A stretch of 64,000 nucleotides of DNA from Cordia subcordata (GCA_028554755.1 JAPTOF010000004.1:19958001-20022000); one strand, 5' to 3'; numbered from the stretch's first letter, positions 46,920 through 58,888 are shown. Made by a program: numbers and translations. The notes: a model not told the origin generated them from the letters alone.

Positions 46920-48803
46920 TGTAGGATCAATAATATTACATGTGGTCTATCCTAGTCCATATTTTCAAAAAAATTCTACCAAGAAAATATGCTAGGAAAA
47001 TAAAATAACCACATAACACATATAAGAGCATGCTTAAGAATATATAGAACATAACTAATATTTGCAAAATATGTAAAGCTAACCTCTTGAAGCGTGGGGC
47101 CTTTAATGAAACTAAAACCATCACGAGCTTTTTTCCCACTCACGAACAAGGACACCAAAAAATTTTACTATAAGAGTGTCACAATATGCAACTCCTTAGT
47201 CTTCTTCCCTATGGTTAAAGAGACTTATCTTGAGAGAATAGCCTCTTGTGTGGGAAGAAACAAAGTAATATGCTCTTGAAAATCTAGAAAAAAAAAACCA
47301 CATAATAAGTGTGTACTATGTTTTGTAGTATTCTCTTGCCAAAATGGAAGAGATCAATTACAACTTTTTTTTTATGCTAGAAATTGTTTAAGGTCTTGAC
47401 TATTTATAGAAAAAGTTTGGCACCTAAACCTTGTAAACTTTCCATGTGGGAAACTTTTTCCTAGAAGTAAATGTTTGCCACATGTCATGAAGTTACTTGT
47501 ACAATTTGAATTTTTCTTGTAGTAACTTTCTAGCACATGTCTTGGAAGATTGGGCTAAATCCACAATCCAAGCCCAACACATAGTCCATAATATATGTGG
47601 AGGCCCAAGCCTAACAAGAAACCATCCAAGCCCAATTAGGTTATCTTGGACTCTAAAGAAAGCCCAAACCCAATTCCAAGCTTTGGCCTAATAAGGCTAC
47701 TACCACAATATGGAATATGCTTTTTCAAAATTACTCTCTCAAAGTCATTTCAACTAGGGAAGGGACTAAGAAGACACAATTAACCTTGGCTTCCAAAAAT
47801 AATAAAAAATGACCTTGCCTGATCTAGCTGACATAACAATAATTATTTTTAACTCCGATTTATTCCACCATAAGATCAAAGTTGCAGTCCAAGAATAATT
47901 GCTATTACCCAACAGCTTATCACAAAAGAATGTGAACTTGGTCTTTGACCTACTAAATAACCGATCATAATGCCCTTCTATGTACACCTACAACTAAGGT
48001 CGGTCCTTTGGCCTGTGTACTATCACCTCCTTAGCTGCATCTTTTCTTTTGGGTCTCTTGTCCTATTGTCAACAATCCTTGGTCATGAAATCTCTTGATC
48101 TTAGGAGCGATCCTCAAGTCATATGACTGATGCACCCATAAAGATAGTATCACTAGATCTAGATTCGGATGATAAATATGGACAGTCCCAAGAGGGCACA
48201 TAGATTCCATATTGCATATGCATGTCCTAATTAATTAGAATTTGGCACTCAACGCACAAGGTTGTTGATCCTAATAAAGTAAGATCTTACCCAAAGTGAA
48301 TCAAAGTACCAAACCCTAACTTCATTAGTTCATCCACATATGCTCGAGATTAAGAGCAATGATCATTTAGTAGCAGTGAGTATCTTGTTTTCTTTCTTTG
48401 ATAGTACGTCTCTAGAAAACGTACTCACAATGGTCCTGTCCAATACATGACACACGTACTATCAACACAAATTTGAAAAGTCCTTTAATGACCTAGGTGG
48501 ACCACCCTCAACGAGGAGACTTACTTAATATAACCTTATCCCAGTAGAGTGCCCAACACTACCATTCGGTTACAGACTCAATTTATGACGTGACTAAATC
48601 TAAACTTAGACCTATTGTGTGTCCAGCCTCACTGCGCACCCAAGTCATTAGTTCAAGTCAAGGGATCTTTATACATACATCAATAAAACATACCAGAGAT
48701 AATATGTAAGAAACTCATAATGCCATTTAACAAAACGATTATATATTGTTTAACATCCAAAATATCATATACAAGTGAGCTTTAGGGCATACTAATCCTA
48801 ACA
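46920..48803 (-). repeat. 5' LTR of inner copia
   Basis: Tips form the inverted pair TGTTAGGAT/GATCCTACA on the - strand, adjoining the primer site. Closely similar to the left copy throughout. Confidence 0.92.
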
Positions 48804-48808
48804 ATATG

Positions 48809-49119
48809 TAATGAAGATAAGAAGGTTTTGAGTTATTAAGGTGAACCTAAGGCTATTCACAAAGAGCATAAGTATCAGTACCCCTTATGACGCCACATCT
48901 CCGCCTTCTGACTTGTCATCTTCTTTCTCTTCATGCTTGAGCTTTAAATAGGATAAGCATTCTTCAATATGACCGAGGCTCCAGATTACACATCTTCCAT
49001 TACTTCCAAGTACCTATCTTAGAATATCCAATCAAGCTCACAAGATGCTTTAGTAATTTAAACATAATTTGTATCATCAAAATCATTTAAACATTATAAT
49101 ATTCAATATTAAGCCAACA
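48809..49119 (-). repeat. 5' LTR of outer copia, 5' portion
   Basis: Continues the LTR beyond the inner element. It contains a TATA-like CTATTTAAAGC (about 48945-48955, - strand) followed by leader-like sequence, and ends AAGCCAACA at 49119, the complement of a TGTTGGCTT start. Confidence 0.72.
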
Positions 49120-49129
49120 AAAACAAATC

Positions 49130-49400
49130 AATTCTTTATTAGATTCAGTCTCGCTTGCCTTTTTTTTTGGAATCCTCTTTGAGTAGAATCTCTTGTTCCT
49201 TATAAACCCTTAGAATTAAGAGAACATGGCCATCCCTTTATTGTTTTCACTCTTACTTCTACTGGAGTCATCTTGTGAAATGGCTTTAACTGAAATGGTC
49301 TTCACCACCTTGGTTTGCTCCTTATTTTCTTTTAGATCCAATTCATGTATCATGAGTGATCTTATTGGCTTACTAAGAGGTAGTTGTTGAGATTGCATAC
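49130..49400 (-). pseudogene. Third copia gag fragment
   Basis: The - strand reads LSKPIRSLMIHELDLKENKE with a basic FIRNKRFYSKRIPKKK further on, the pattern after the UBN2 core of copia gag (LxxLxxHELxL). It is cut at 49119 by the LTR of the outer copia, so it is probably the oldest layer here. No protease or integrase follows. Confidence 0.6.
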
Positions 49401-49439
49401 CCTAAAGACTACTTGTATGTGGATATTGAGCTAATTATT

Positions 49440-50040
49440 GATCATGGTATGTATCTATGAGCATGTTTTTATACATTATCTCTAGTGTATGAGTGTGATA
49501 CATTGTGTAAAGGTCCAATGATGTAGATCAATGATTTGGGTGCGCAATAAGGCTTCATTCAGTATTTATCCATTCCATATAGGTGCATAGTAGGTCTAAG
49601 TTCAGCTTTGGATATATCATGAATATACCACAGCTGCATGGTAGTATTAGGCGCTCTATAGGAATAAGGCTATAGTGGGTAAGTATCCTTGATAGATGAT
49701 CTACCTAAGTCATCAGAGGGTCTTTTCCAGACTTCACTCCTAGTGCGTGTGTCATGCAGTAGATTGGGCTGCTATGAGTAAGTCATCTTAGAACCACAAC
49801 AAATAGAAGACAAGGTACTCACTAGTTCTGAGTGACCAATGATCTTAATCTTGAGCATGTATTGATGAACTTGTAGAGTTAAAGTGTAGCACTTTGATGT
49901 ACTATGGGAGAGATCTCATTGTGCGCAGGTCTCCTATCTCGTACAGTGGATGTTGTATTTTAATTAATTGGGACATTTGGACTTGTTCGCTTGATACTTC
50001 TTTGGAAAATTTTAATTTTTTATACTGAGACACGAAATCC
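49440..50040 (+). repeat. Diverged copia LTR relic
   Basis: The order of phrases (GGGTGCGCAATAAGG, ATAGGTCTAAG-type, GGCGCTCTATAGGAATAAGG, CTACCTAAGTCATCAGAGG, GTGCGTGTGTCATGCAGTAG) matches the reverse complement of the inner copia LTR at much lower identity. It is an older relative inserted the other way round. Confidence 0.6.
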
Positions 50041-50534
50041 ATTCTGTTTAACAATGTAAAAAAGGCTTTAAGGTGTTTCCAGTTTGACCAGTGGCGAATG
50101 TATTTAGTAAACTGGTCGAGTGACTCCTCTTATTTTTAGGAAATTAGTGTATAAGGTAAGTTTTCTTTTAGGTGGACCCAACTAGACATTTTAATTGAAC
50201 ACCTTTAATTAAAAAAATAAGAAATATAAAAAAATTGTTTATTTTTAAAGTGAACCTACCTTTTAAAAAAAATTTAGCCCTTGATCAACAATTGTAATTA
50301 CAGGTCAATTTCTTTCATTCCCACAAAAAAAAAACAAAAAATGATTTCTTAGATATTTATATAGGGAGGGATGTATTTGAAAGTATTGACACTTGTTTAG
50401 TTTTTAATTGTTTCTATAATATTAGATCTCGTTGGGTCCAATTATAACATATTTTTCTTTTTTTTTTTCAAAATTAGCTTGTTAATTTAATATTACTCTG
50501 GTAAAAAGAAAAATTATTAGATTTGCCATTTAGT

Positions 50535-50885
50535 GTGACTCAAGAACATCATCAGTGTACACCATTGTGAAATGAGTGAATTTGTTAAAAGTTTCATTCT
50601 TGATGTTTTGAAATTCACTTGGTGCATTTCTCAAACCAAGTGGCATGACATTTTGTTCATACTGTCCAAATAGTACTTTAAATACAATTCTATACTTGTC
50701 TTGTTTAGTAATCTATATCAATCAAAAACCTAATTTCATGACAAATTTCGAAAATACTTTTGCATCAAGTCTTTTTAAAATATCATTCTCATTTGGAATT
50801 TAGTACCCAATCCACTTAAAATCGTTATTTAATGGTTTGTACTTGATAACAAGCCTAGGTACTCCTCACTCTTTTTCTGCATATA
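50535..50885 (-). pseudogene. Endogenous caulimovirid (pararetrovirus) reverse-transcriptase relic
   Basis: A - strand reading with few stops shows the reverse-transcriptase order: a KYKPLN block, an F-x-K-F-V-M-K-x-G-F block, a F-G-Q-Y-E block, NAPSEFQN, and the catalytic-site version Y-T-D-D (50548-50559). NAPSEFQ in place of the gypsy-type NAP-A/S-x-F points to plant DNA pararetroviruses (Caulimoviridae) integrated in the genome. At least two stops are present and nothing of the neighbouring RNase H or coat protein was recognised, so it is a short dead fragment. A Ty3/gypsy RT of an unusual lineage is the alternative. Confidence 0.6.
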
Positions 50886-52540
50886 TTAAATAATTGAACT
50901 AGGAGCACATGCATATGAGATAATTTACAAGATATTAGAAGTTAATGAACTCTAGCTTGAATCCAAAAGCAATTATTCAAGGAAAAACTACAGGTAAAAC
51001 AATATCATGGAAAGCTGATAAGACAAAATAATCTTATAATCCCGTTATGAAACCCACTAAATACCAAGTTTCTAGAAACCGGGTGGACTTGGGTATTCGA
51101 GTTCCAACAGAGATCTTAATGGGTATTAGAAATAGTTAACTTTTTCAATTCTAAATTTTTAAAGGGATCCCAATCCTAACCTGAAGCCTAACGAGTATTA
51201 GAAACTCTTCCTTTCTCATTGTGAGTTCTTAGGGGATGACTTTAACTGGATATCCGATATTGTGGAGCTTCAATATTTCACTAAGAACACTTTTTAATGG
51301 TTCACGTGATGGTCGAGTAAAAATTTTGTTCTTGTTCTTTTTTTCTCCGGAAAATGGACCTTAAGCAAAGTAAAAGACTGTTTCATTCTTGATAGTTATT
51401 TGTTTAGTAAGTGGATAGGAGCTGGTTATAACCAATAGGAATTGTTTTATGTGATATCCAATGAGATTAGAAAAGCAGTAGATTCAAAAGAATTCACGGG
51501 AATAATTCAAACGAAGTTCCCCAAGAAATGAATTCTAGAAGAAAATTAATGTGAGAATACATGCTAACATATTCAAAATGAATAAACACGTCCAACGAAG
51601 TCATAATTGTTCTGGAGAACGACCTGAAATATGAGATTAAAAGAACCAGTACATATAATTCAATTAATGTTTAAATATTTAAGAATCCTATCTTCTCTCT
51701 TCTATCTTACTAGAAAAATCTGAAGGAGATCTATTAATTGATAAGAAAAGAAAACATGTGGATGGTGAGTAGTTTGACGATAAAATAAGATCCTGGGTGA
51801 TCGGCTTGACAATAAAGTAGGATCCTGAGTTTCGGGCTCTTCAGCTTGTATTCCAATAGGCTGCATGTCTTTTATAAGACATCGAAAGAATAAACGAGAT
51901 GTTCTCAAGAAATCATACACATGTATTTGATAATGAAAAATGGCAATAGATAGGATTATTCATTAACTTCAAAACCAAGAATCTACTCAACGTGAATTTA
52001 AAAGAATGAAATCTTTGGTAATTACAAACCTCAATTGATTAGTGAGAATCGACACTTAATTTGGATTGGAAATAGTGAAAACTCGGCCAAATTAGATCCT
52101 TTCAATTTCTATATGAAGGGTATGTTGAAGTTATCTAATTCTGAAAATTTGGACAGGTACTGAAATATGGAATTGAATGTCCAAATCTCAAAATTTTTTA
52201 TAATTTACATATTTGACACGCCAATCAATATTGTGGTGGACTATACGTGTCCAAACCCGAAAAGAGCAAGGCAGGTTTCGAAGGTTAACAGGGCACTCTA
52301 CGCGATATGTTATCACACAGTGACAATGATTTAATAAGTATGTGGCTGGTGAAGCAGACCTTCAGTAAAATTAGAATACACTTCAAAAACAGAACACTTA
52401 AAAGTTCAAAGATTACAAAGAAAACGGGGAAAAGGAAAAACTAATCAGAATCCTTTGTACCAAATTCAAAAACAGAACACATTGACACAACAAAGAAAGA
52501 CATCTTAGTCAGCACAACCAGCCCAGCAACGTGATCCCTT
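50886..52540. other. AT-rich stretch between the viral relic and HSP70
   Basis: No intact gene. Broken + strand readings at about 50990-51500 could be more of the same relic but show no motif I can name. A short direct repeat around AATAAGATCCTGGGTGATCG occurs twice at 51780-51835. 52400-52550 is the HSP70 3' flank. Confidence 0.4.
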
Positions 52541-52554
52541 GGTGTTCATTTTCT

Positions 52555-54758
52555 TTAATCAACCTCCTCAATCTTTGGCCCCGCACCGTTGCTACCACCA
52601 GAAGGAGCATCTTCATCCATGGCTCCTGCACCACCCTGGTACATTTTAGCTATGATGGGATTGCAGATGCTCTCCAACTCCTTCATCTTGTCCTCGAATT
52701 CATCGGCCTCGGCAAGTTGGTTTCCATCTAGCCACTTAATGGCATCCTCAATGGCATCCTCAATCTTCTTCTTGTCATCTGCTGGAAGCTTGGCGCTGAT
52801 CTTCTCATCCTTGATCGTGTTCCTCATGTTGTAAGCGTAGTTTTCCAGGGCATTCTTCGCCTCCACTTTCTTCTTGTGCTCTTCGTCTTCAGACTTGTAC
52901 TTCTCGGCCTCCTGGACCATTCTCTCTATCTCCTCCTTGGAGAGCCTGCCCTTGTCATTTGTGATGGTGATCTTGTTCTTCTGCCCAGTGGTTTTGTCCT
53001 CAGCTGTGACATTGAGGATACCATTTGCATCAATGTCGAAGATTACATTGATTTGTGGCACTCCCCTGGGAGCAGGTGGAATGCCAGTGAGCTCGAATTT
53101 GCCCAACAAGTTGTTGTCCTTGGTCCTGGCTCTCTCACCCTCGTACACCTGAATCAACACCCCGGGTTGGTTATCAGAGTATGTGGAGAAGACCTGCTCT
53201 TTCTTGGTGGGAATAGTTGTATTCCTTGGAATCAAAACTGTCATAACACCACCAGCAGTCTCCAAACCAAGGGACAATGGGGTCACATCCAAAAGCAACA
53301 AATCCTGAACCTTCTCATTGCCTTCGCCACTCAAAATTGCAGCCTGAACAGCTGCACCATAGGCCACAGCTTCGTCAGGGTTAATGCTCTTGCAGAGCTC
53401 TTTGCCATTGAAGAAGTCCTGCAATAGTTGCTGAACTTTAGGAATCCTAGTAGATCCACCAACAAGAACCACATCGTGGACACTACTTTTATCCATCTTG
53501 GCATCCCTCAAGCACTTCTCCACAGGCTCCATACATTTCCGGAACAAATCCATGTTCAATTCCTCGAACCTAGCCCTTGTAATGGTCGTGTAAAAATCGA
53601 TACCCTCGTACAAAGAATCAATCTCGATTGTTGTTTGTGCAGTCGACGAGAGAGTCCTCTTGGCCCTCTCACAAGCAGTCCTCAACCTCCTTAAAGCCCT
53701 TGGATTCCCACTAATATCCTTCTTGTGCTTCCTCTTGAACTCTTGAACAAAGTGGCTCACCATTCTATTATCAAAATCCTCACCACCCAAGTGAGTGTCA
53801 CCAGCAGTGGCCTTAACCTCAAAAATACCCTCTTCAATTGTCAGCAATGACACATCAAAAGTGCCACCACCAAGATCGAAAATAAGCACATTCTTCTCAC
53901 CGGAGCTGGAAGCCTTCTTGTCAAGCCCATAAGCAATAGCAGCAGCTGTAGGCTCATTGATGATACGCATCACGTTAAGGCCAGCAATGGCACCAGCATC
54001 CTTTGTGGCCTGACGCTGCGAGTCATTAAAGTAAGCAGGGACAGTGATCACGGCGTTCTTGATCGCGGTGCCAAGGTAAGCCTCGGCAATTTCCTTCATC
54101 TTGGTAAGCACCATCGAAGAGATCTCCTCAGCAGCGAATTGTTTCTCCTCACCCTTGTAGGTGACAACAATCATTGGCTTGTCACCAGCTCCAGCAATTA
54201 CCTTGAATGGCCATAGCTTAATGTCACCCTGCACTGATGGGTCACTGAATCTCCTCCCAATTAATCGCTTCGCATCTGGGAGAAAAAAAAAAAAACCACC
54301 ATCAGTATATCAGCTTATGCGCTTCATTCATCCAAGACGCAAAAGTCGAGTAATTTCTAATACATTAGTAGCTTATTATTAACAAAATTAATAGATAGGA
54401 TTCTCCAAAAAGTCATTTGGGATTCTGAATTACGTCTTAGACAATACAACAAATCAGCAAGCTTCAATTCCTTACTGAATCCAATTATCATAACCTCAGT
54501 TCGTATCTACATGCAAAGCGAAAAAATGGATGGAGAAGACATACCAAAAACAGTGTTGGTGGGGTTCATGGCGACCTGGTTCTTGGCAGCATCGCCAATG
54601 AGACGCTCAGTGTCGGTGAAGGCGACGTAAGACGGCGTCGTCCGGTTACCTTGATCGTTGGCGATGATCTCAACCCTGTCATGCTGCCACACACCCACGC
54701 ACGAGTATGTGGTGCCCAAATCAATCCCAATCGCCGGGCCTTCACTTTTAGCAGCCAT
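52555..54758 (-). CDS. HSP70: Cytosolic heat shock protein 70 (HSP70/HSC70)
   Basis: Two exons, 54545-54758 and 52555-54275, encode 644 aa; the intron (54276-54544) sits after codon 71, the position conserved in plant cytosolic HSP70 genes, and splices in phase to Asp-Ala-Lys-Arg. The ATP-driven chaperone has an N-terminal ATPase domain with three signatures: [13 protein letters not shown] (residue 11 on), [13 protein letters not shown] (about 204) and [17 protein letters not shown] (about 340). A substrate-binding domain and helical lid follow, and it ends GPKIEEVD, the EEVD tail that binds TPR co-chaperones in the cytosol. Length is normal (about 645-655). The ATG at 54758 follows an A-rich leader. 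No lesion is visible. It stands alone between transposons, with a heat-shock element upstream. Confidence 0.96.
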
Positions 54759-54894
54759 CTCTGAGCAAAACAAGAAAAAGAAAATTGAAAAATTACCAAA
54801 GAAAATGAAAGAATAATTTGCAGAGGAAACTGTGTGTTGTGGTGTGTGTGCTTTGCTCTTTGATTCTTGGTTGGGTTGTCAAGAAAAGGGGTTG

Positions 54895-54931
54895 GTGTTT
54901 TTAAAGGAAGAGATTGATTTCGAGAACGTTC
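54895..54931 (-). promoter_or_regulatory. HSP70 promoter: heat-shock element and TATA-like box
   Basis: TTCGAGAACGTTC (54919-54931) is three perfect alternating NGAAN units, a heat-shock-factor site, about 165 bp upstream of the ATG. On the - strand a TATA-like TTTAAAAAC (54897-54905) follows about 15 bp downstream. The spacing is normal for an inducible HSP70 promoter. Confidence 0.75.
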
Positions 54932-54959
54932 TGAGAGTAAGATTTAGAGCCGTTGGATT

Positions 54960-55904
54960 AACATGGATTCAAACTAGACGGTGTAGATCTCTTTTCTGTC
55001 TTTAATTTTATGGATTTAGTTTAATTCGCGCGTTTTTTCCTTCGCTATTAACGCAACGCTGGTTTACTCTTGTTGGTTCGAGAAAATTCGGATACTTTGA
55101 ATTTTGGGGTCGCAGGTAGGGGCAAGACCTTAGCCGTTGGATTATTAGATGCTGACACTGAATCTTGAGGTTCTTGTCAATTGTCATTTAAAGTTTTGCT
55201 AATTGGTCTAAAGGTTTCATACTTTCATTGGTGTGAACTGTGTCAACAGCGGAATACGAATCTCTTGGTATCTTCATGGTTAGCCAATTAGAATGGTCTG
55301 GAATCAAAAAGTAAGGGAGGACAAGGTTTGATTAAATTCATCAAATCAACTTAAATTTACTTGAAATTTTGGTTTCATTTAATTTTTTTTAAAAAAAATA
55401 ACTTTCGAGTGATCTTTTAATCAAACCAAACCAACTAATTTGATATAATTAGATTTAGTTTTGGTTTTTGGTCAAATTGATACAAAACTGAACTTAAATA
55501 TTATAAAAATTAAAAATATATATATATATAAATATAATATATTACTTTATATGAGTGCTCTACACAAGTTTATTTTTTAATAGTAAACGTAAATTTACTT
55601 AGTTTTATTTATTTTTAACAGCAGATGATGAATTTAGTCATAAATAATATGAGTTCTACATAAATTATTTTTTTTAAACAGTACATTTTAAATTTACTCA
55701 GGTTAATCTTTTCTAATTATAGAATATTTACTCGAGTTTAATCTTTTAGAATTCATAAATTAGTATTAATTGATTGGTAATTAGATTTCCAGATTAAACT
55801 TGATAATATATATTCATAATAGATTAGAAATCAATCGTTTGGAGTTTGCAAATGAGTATTAGTGTAGTATTAATCGATTAGTAACTAAATTTCAAAACTA
55901 AAAC

Positions 55905-55939
<35 letters not shown>

Positions 55940-58130
55940 ACAATAGATAAAAATTAATTATTTGGAATTCATAAATGTGTATTATTTTAAGCATTATTTG
56001 ATTGGCCATTTAATTTTAAATAAAACTAATAAAATATATTCATTAGACAAGAAAATGAATCTTTTGGAATTCATATATGAATTTTATTTGAAGCATTAAT
56101 TGATTGACCTTTTAATTTTTAATTAAAACTAATTATGTATATCGTAAAGATAAGAAATAATAAATGAAAGATTATTGTATATAAGCTCATAAAAGAATAA
56201 GCCTTAAAATGTAAGCTTTGACATGGCACTATCACAATAGATACATACATATATACATACATACATATATATGTGGGGAGGGGAGGTGTATGTATATATA
56301 TAACTAATCAATCACCCGTGCGATGCACAAAGAAGCAAAATGTTATTTTATATGCATAGCATTTTTTCAAAAAATTAAGATCAGTGGCATTATATTGAAA
56401 TAAGTATCATTATTATTTCTAAATAATTACAAAAAGATAGATTCAAATAATTAAATTATGTATATTTGAGTTAAATTAAAAAAAATATGAATAATTAAAG
56501 CATTAGGTAAAATGATTTACATTAAAATTACTAAGGGAAAGCATTATAGAAATATAGGAAGAAGATTAAAGTAAGAAAAAATATATCAATTAAAATAGGA
56601 CACGATTTGATAAAACCATATTGGAGAGTTATCATAGATATCTGTAATCAATCCAGATTACATGTCATAATTTTGGAATGTAATATGTAAATATTAAAAT
56701 AAATTAGTAAATCAATGTAAATCTCATTAAAATAAAACACGATTTTCACAATTAAACGTAATGTAACAGCGCCACGTGAAAAAAAGATGTTAAGAATGTT
56801 ATTTATGCGACACTTATCATTATTATATTGCAAAGGGTTCTTCTATATAACATAGTATAGATATATGCATTATTTGATCAATCATTTAATTTTTAAATTA
56901 AAACTAATAAAATATATCCATTGAATAAGAAAATGAATTTTTTGGAATTCACAAATGAATTTTATTTGAAGCAATAATTGATTGACTATTTAATTTTTCT
57001 CCCTTTTAATTGAAGGAAAGGACAATGCTCATGCAATAACATATGTTGAACGATAACAAACAATTACAATTGGCAACAATAGACATTATGTATATAAACA
57101 AGTACAAAAATACTATTTAACAAAAAATAATAAAAGATTATGTGAAGAAAAAGTTCCACAATGTAGTTGACGAAGTTACGTTTATCTCTCTTTCATGAGA
57201 TTATCTAGCTAATTAGCTAAATAAATTGCCCATTAAAAAACTTCCTAAATAAGTAATTCTCTATAGAGAAAATCCCTAAAATTTATGATGAAACTCCTTT
57301 AGATTTATCTATTATGAAGAAAATCTAAACACCTAATCAAAAAAATTAAATAAACATTACAAAAATTTTTGCTCTTAAATTACCTAATATATAGAAAAAA
57401 TTTGAGTACTAAAATATCATCTATAGGAAAAAAATGTTTACTAAAAATGGCAACGAGAAAAATTTTGGACAAACTTTTTTCATTGATCACTTTATTGGTG
57501 CAATATCTTTAGATATTCACTCACTCACAAAGAAACAACTAATTATAATAACATTAACAAAAAATTATACTTGTATTAGTTAAAAAACAATATTACAAAA
57601 ATATATATAAAATTATCTAGCAATAAATAAATAAATACAATAGAATTTTTCAGTTTTTTCGTGTGGGAGGAGAATTTTATAGTTTTTTTATACAATTGTG
57701 TAAGTTTTCACACAACATTATTAGTTTGAAGAAATGAGTCAAAAAAGCCTTATTAGAGGTAAGATGACAACATATGGACCCTGTTTACTTATAGAACATA
57801 GTAAATTATTTTCTAACTCCATTTTTTTTAAAAAAAATTAGAGTTCTTATTTTGTATAGAAGACTCAGGGAAGTAACTGCAAATGCATTACCATTTGAAA
57901 ATGGAAAACAAATTTTCTATTATAAAGTTAAAAAAAATTGGAAAAGATTAGAATCATTTTCCAAGTCTAAAGTGTTTGTGTATGTGTGTATATTCACACT
58001 ATGTGTTCTCATTATTAAATTTATCACCATCTTCTTCCTCATTATGCATTGAGATGGTGAAGGCTTGGCTTTAAAAATTAGATGAAGTTAAAAGGGAAAA
58101 ACAATCAATAAAGAAACAAATAATAAAGCT
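54960..58130. other. AT-rich repeat-bearing stretch upstream of HSP70
   Basis: No gene seen. (TA)n runs at about 55520-55530 and 55905-55935. An insertion-like block 56300-56867 starts with a CACCCGTGCGATGCACA phrase and ends in a TATATAACATAGTATAGAT phrase, a style seen in dispersed non-autonomous elements. 57000-57850 is plain AT-rich sequence. Confidence 0.4.
55755..57005. repeat. Degenerate repeat of about 130 bp, interrupted
   Basis: Units with GGAATTCATAAATG, ATTTTATTTGAAGCATTAATT, GATTGACC-TTTAATTTTTAA and AAACTAAT-AATATAT recur at about 55760-56150 and again at 56865-57000, separated by the unrelated block 56160-56865. Confidence 0.65.
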
Positions 58131-58483
58131 GTAAGGTATGGCCTATATTTTAGATGGGCTTTATTAGTTATGGCCAAATTAGGAACCCTATTCCTATAAG
58201 GATTTGTCTCTCTTGCATCCTATAACCACTAGTTCATGTAGTGAGACAGAGCATAGAACAGAGACTGGAATTGAGTGAGGAAAGCTCGAGAGGTGACGGC
58301 TTTCAAGCCTAAATCTTCTGTTCGTGATGTATTTGTTAGTTTATATTGAAATTCTTTTATCTACCAGTGAATGTAGGTGTAAAGGGGAACCATATTAAAT
58401 TTTTTGTGTGTGTCCATCTTTAATTTTATATGATTTAATTCTTCATTCCAATACCCTAATTTTCCAATAAATTGGTATTACAT
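58131..58483 (+). mobile_element. Copia-type 5' LTR remnant with primer site
   Basis: The sequence GTAAGGTATGGCCTATATTT... runs to TTTCCAATAA (58470), directly followed by ATTGGTATTACATTCAG, which resembles the initiator-tRNA-Met primer site. Leader-like sequence (GAGACAGAGCATAGAACAGA) lies in the middle. The exact 5' edge is uncertain. Confidence 0.5.
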
Positions 58484-58656
58484 TCAGATTTGGGGAATTG
58501 GGCAAAAATGGTATGGACGTGTGAAAACGCACAGAGAAATTCATTGTTTTAGATGGTTGGTTCTAATGTTCTAGCATGAAAAAAAAAAATTACTATGGAC
58601 TTTGGACAAGATTTGGTAAAGAAAACGGAGGAAACAGCTATTGTGCAAGGTATTAA

Positions 58657-58888
58657 GGGCCCGTTTGGATTGGCTTTTTTTAAAAGCATTTTTTTAACAA
58701 TTTTTGAAAACCAGCTATTTTCTTAGAAGTTGAAAATTTACTTCTAAAAAAAACTATATTTGAGTTTTTTTCAAAGTTTTAGCTTTTTTGAAAACCAAAT
58801 CAAATAGTTATTGCAATTTTAATATAATTTTTTTAGGAAAAAAAAAGTACTTGTTTTTTCCTAAAAAAAAGCTAATCCAAATAGGCCC
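58657..58888. mobile_element. Tourist-like MITE (PIF/Harbinger type)
   Basis: Terminal inverted repeats GGGCCCGTTTGGATTGGC (58657 on) and, on the other strand from 58888, GGGCCTATTTGGATTAGC, 3 mismatches in 18. Target-site duplication TAA on both sides (58654-58656, 58889-58891). 232 bp, no ORF, A/T-rich interior. These fit a PIF/Harbinger-derived MITE. Confidence 0.85.

Larger units (their letters stand above)
39565..48803 (-). mobile_element. Full-length Ty1/copia element (inner), non-functional
   Basis: Direct repeats 39565-41441 (1877 bp) and 46920-48803 (1884 bp) are the LTRs. The flanks ATATG (39560-39564 and 48804-48808) are a perfect 5-bp target duplication. On the - strand the primer site TGGTACCAAAGC (46906-46917) abuts the right LTR, and a purine tract AAGTGGGAGAA abuts the left one, so the element reads right to left. 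The gag-pol between them keeps every copia domain in order but has dozens of stops and frameshifts. LTRs differ at about 3% in a 410-bp stretch compared by eye. Confidence 0.93.
34621..49119 (-). mobile_element. Truncated Ty1/copia element (outer), split by a second copia
   Basis: Reading leftward: a 5' LTR in two pieces (48809-49119 and 38514-39564, together about 1.36 kb; tips TGTTGGC and CCTCAACA), primer site TGGTATCTGGAGC (38499-38511), gag, protease, integrase and the first part of reverse transcriptase. It stops abruptly at about 34620. The rest of RT, RNase H and the 3' LTR are missing, and a FAR1 fragment follows directly. The LTR gap is exactly filled by the inner copia. Domain order protease-integrase-RT and the initiator-Met-type primer site make it copia, of the group often labelled TNT1-94-like. 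It is dead through truncation and several stops. Confidence 0.88.

Noticed and set aside
52531..54382. Several + strand ORFs opposite HSP70
   Set aside because: Antisense shadows of the HSP70 exons.
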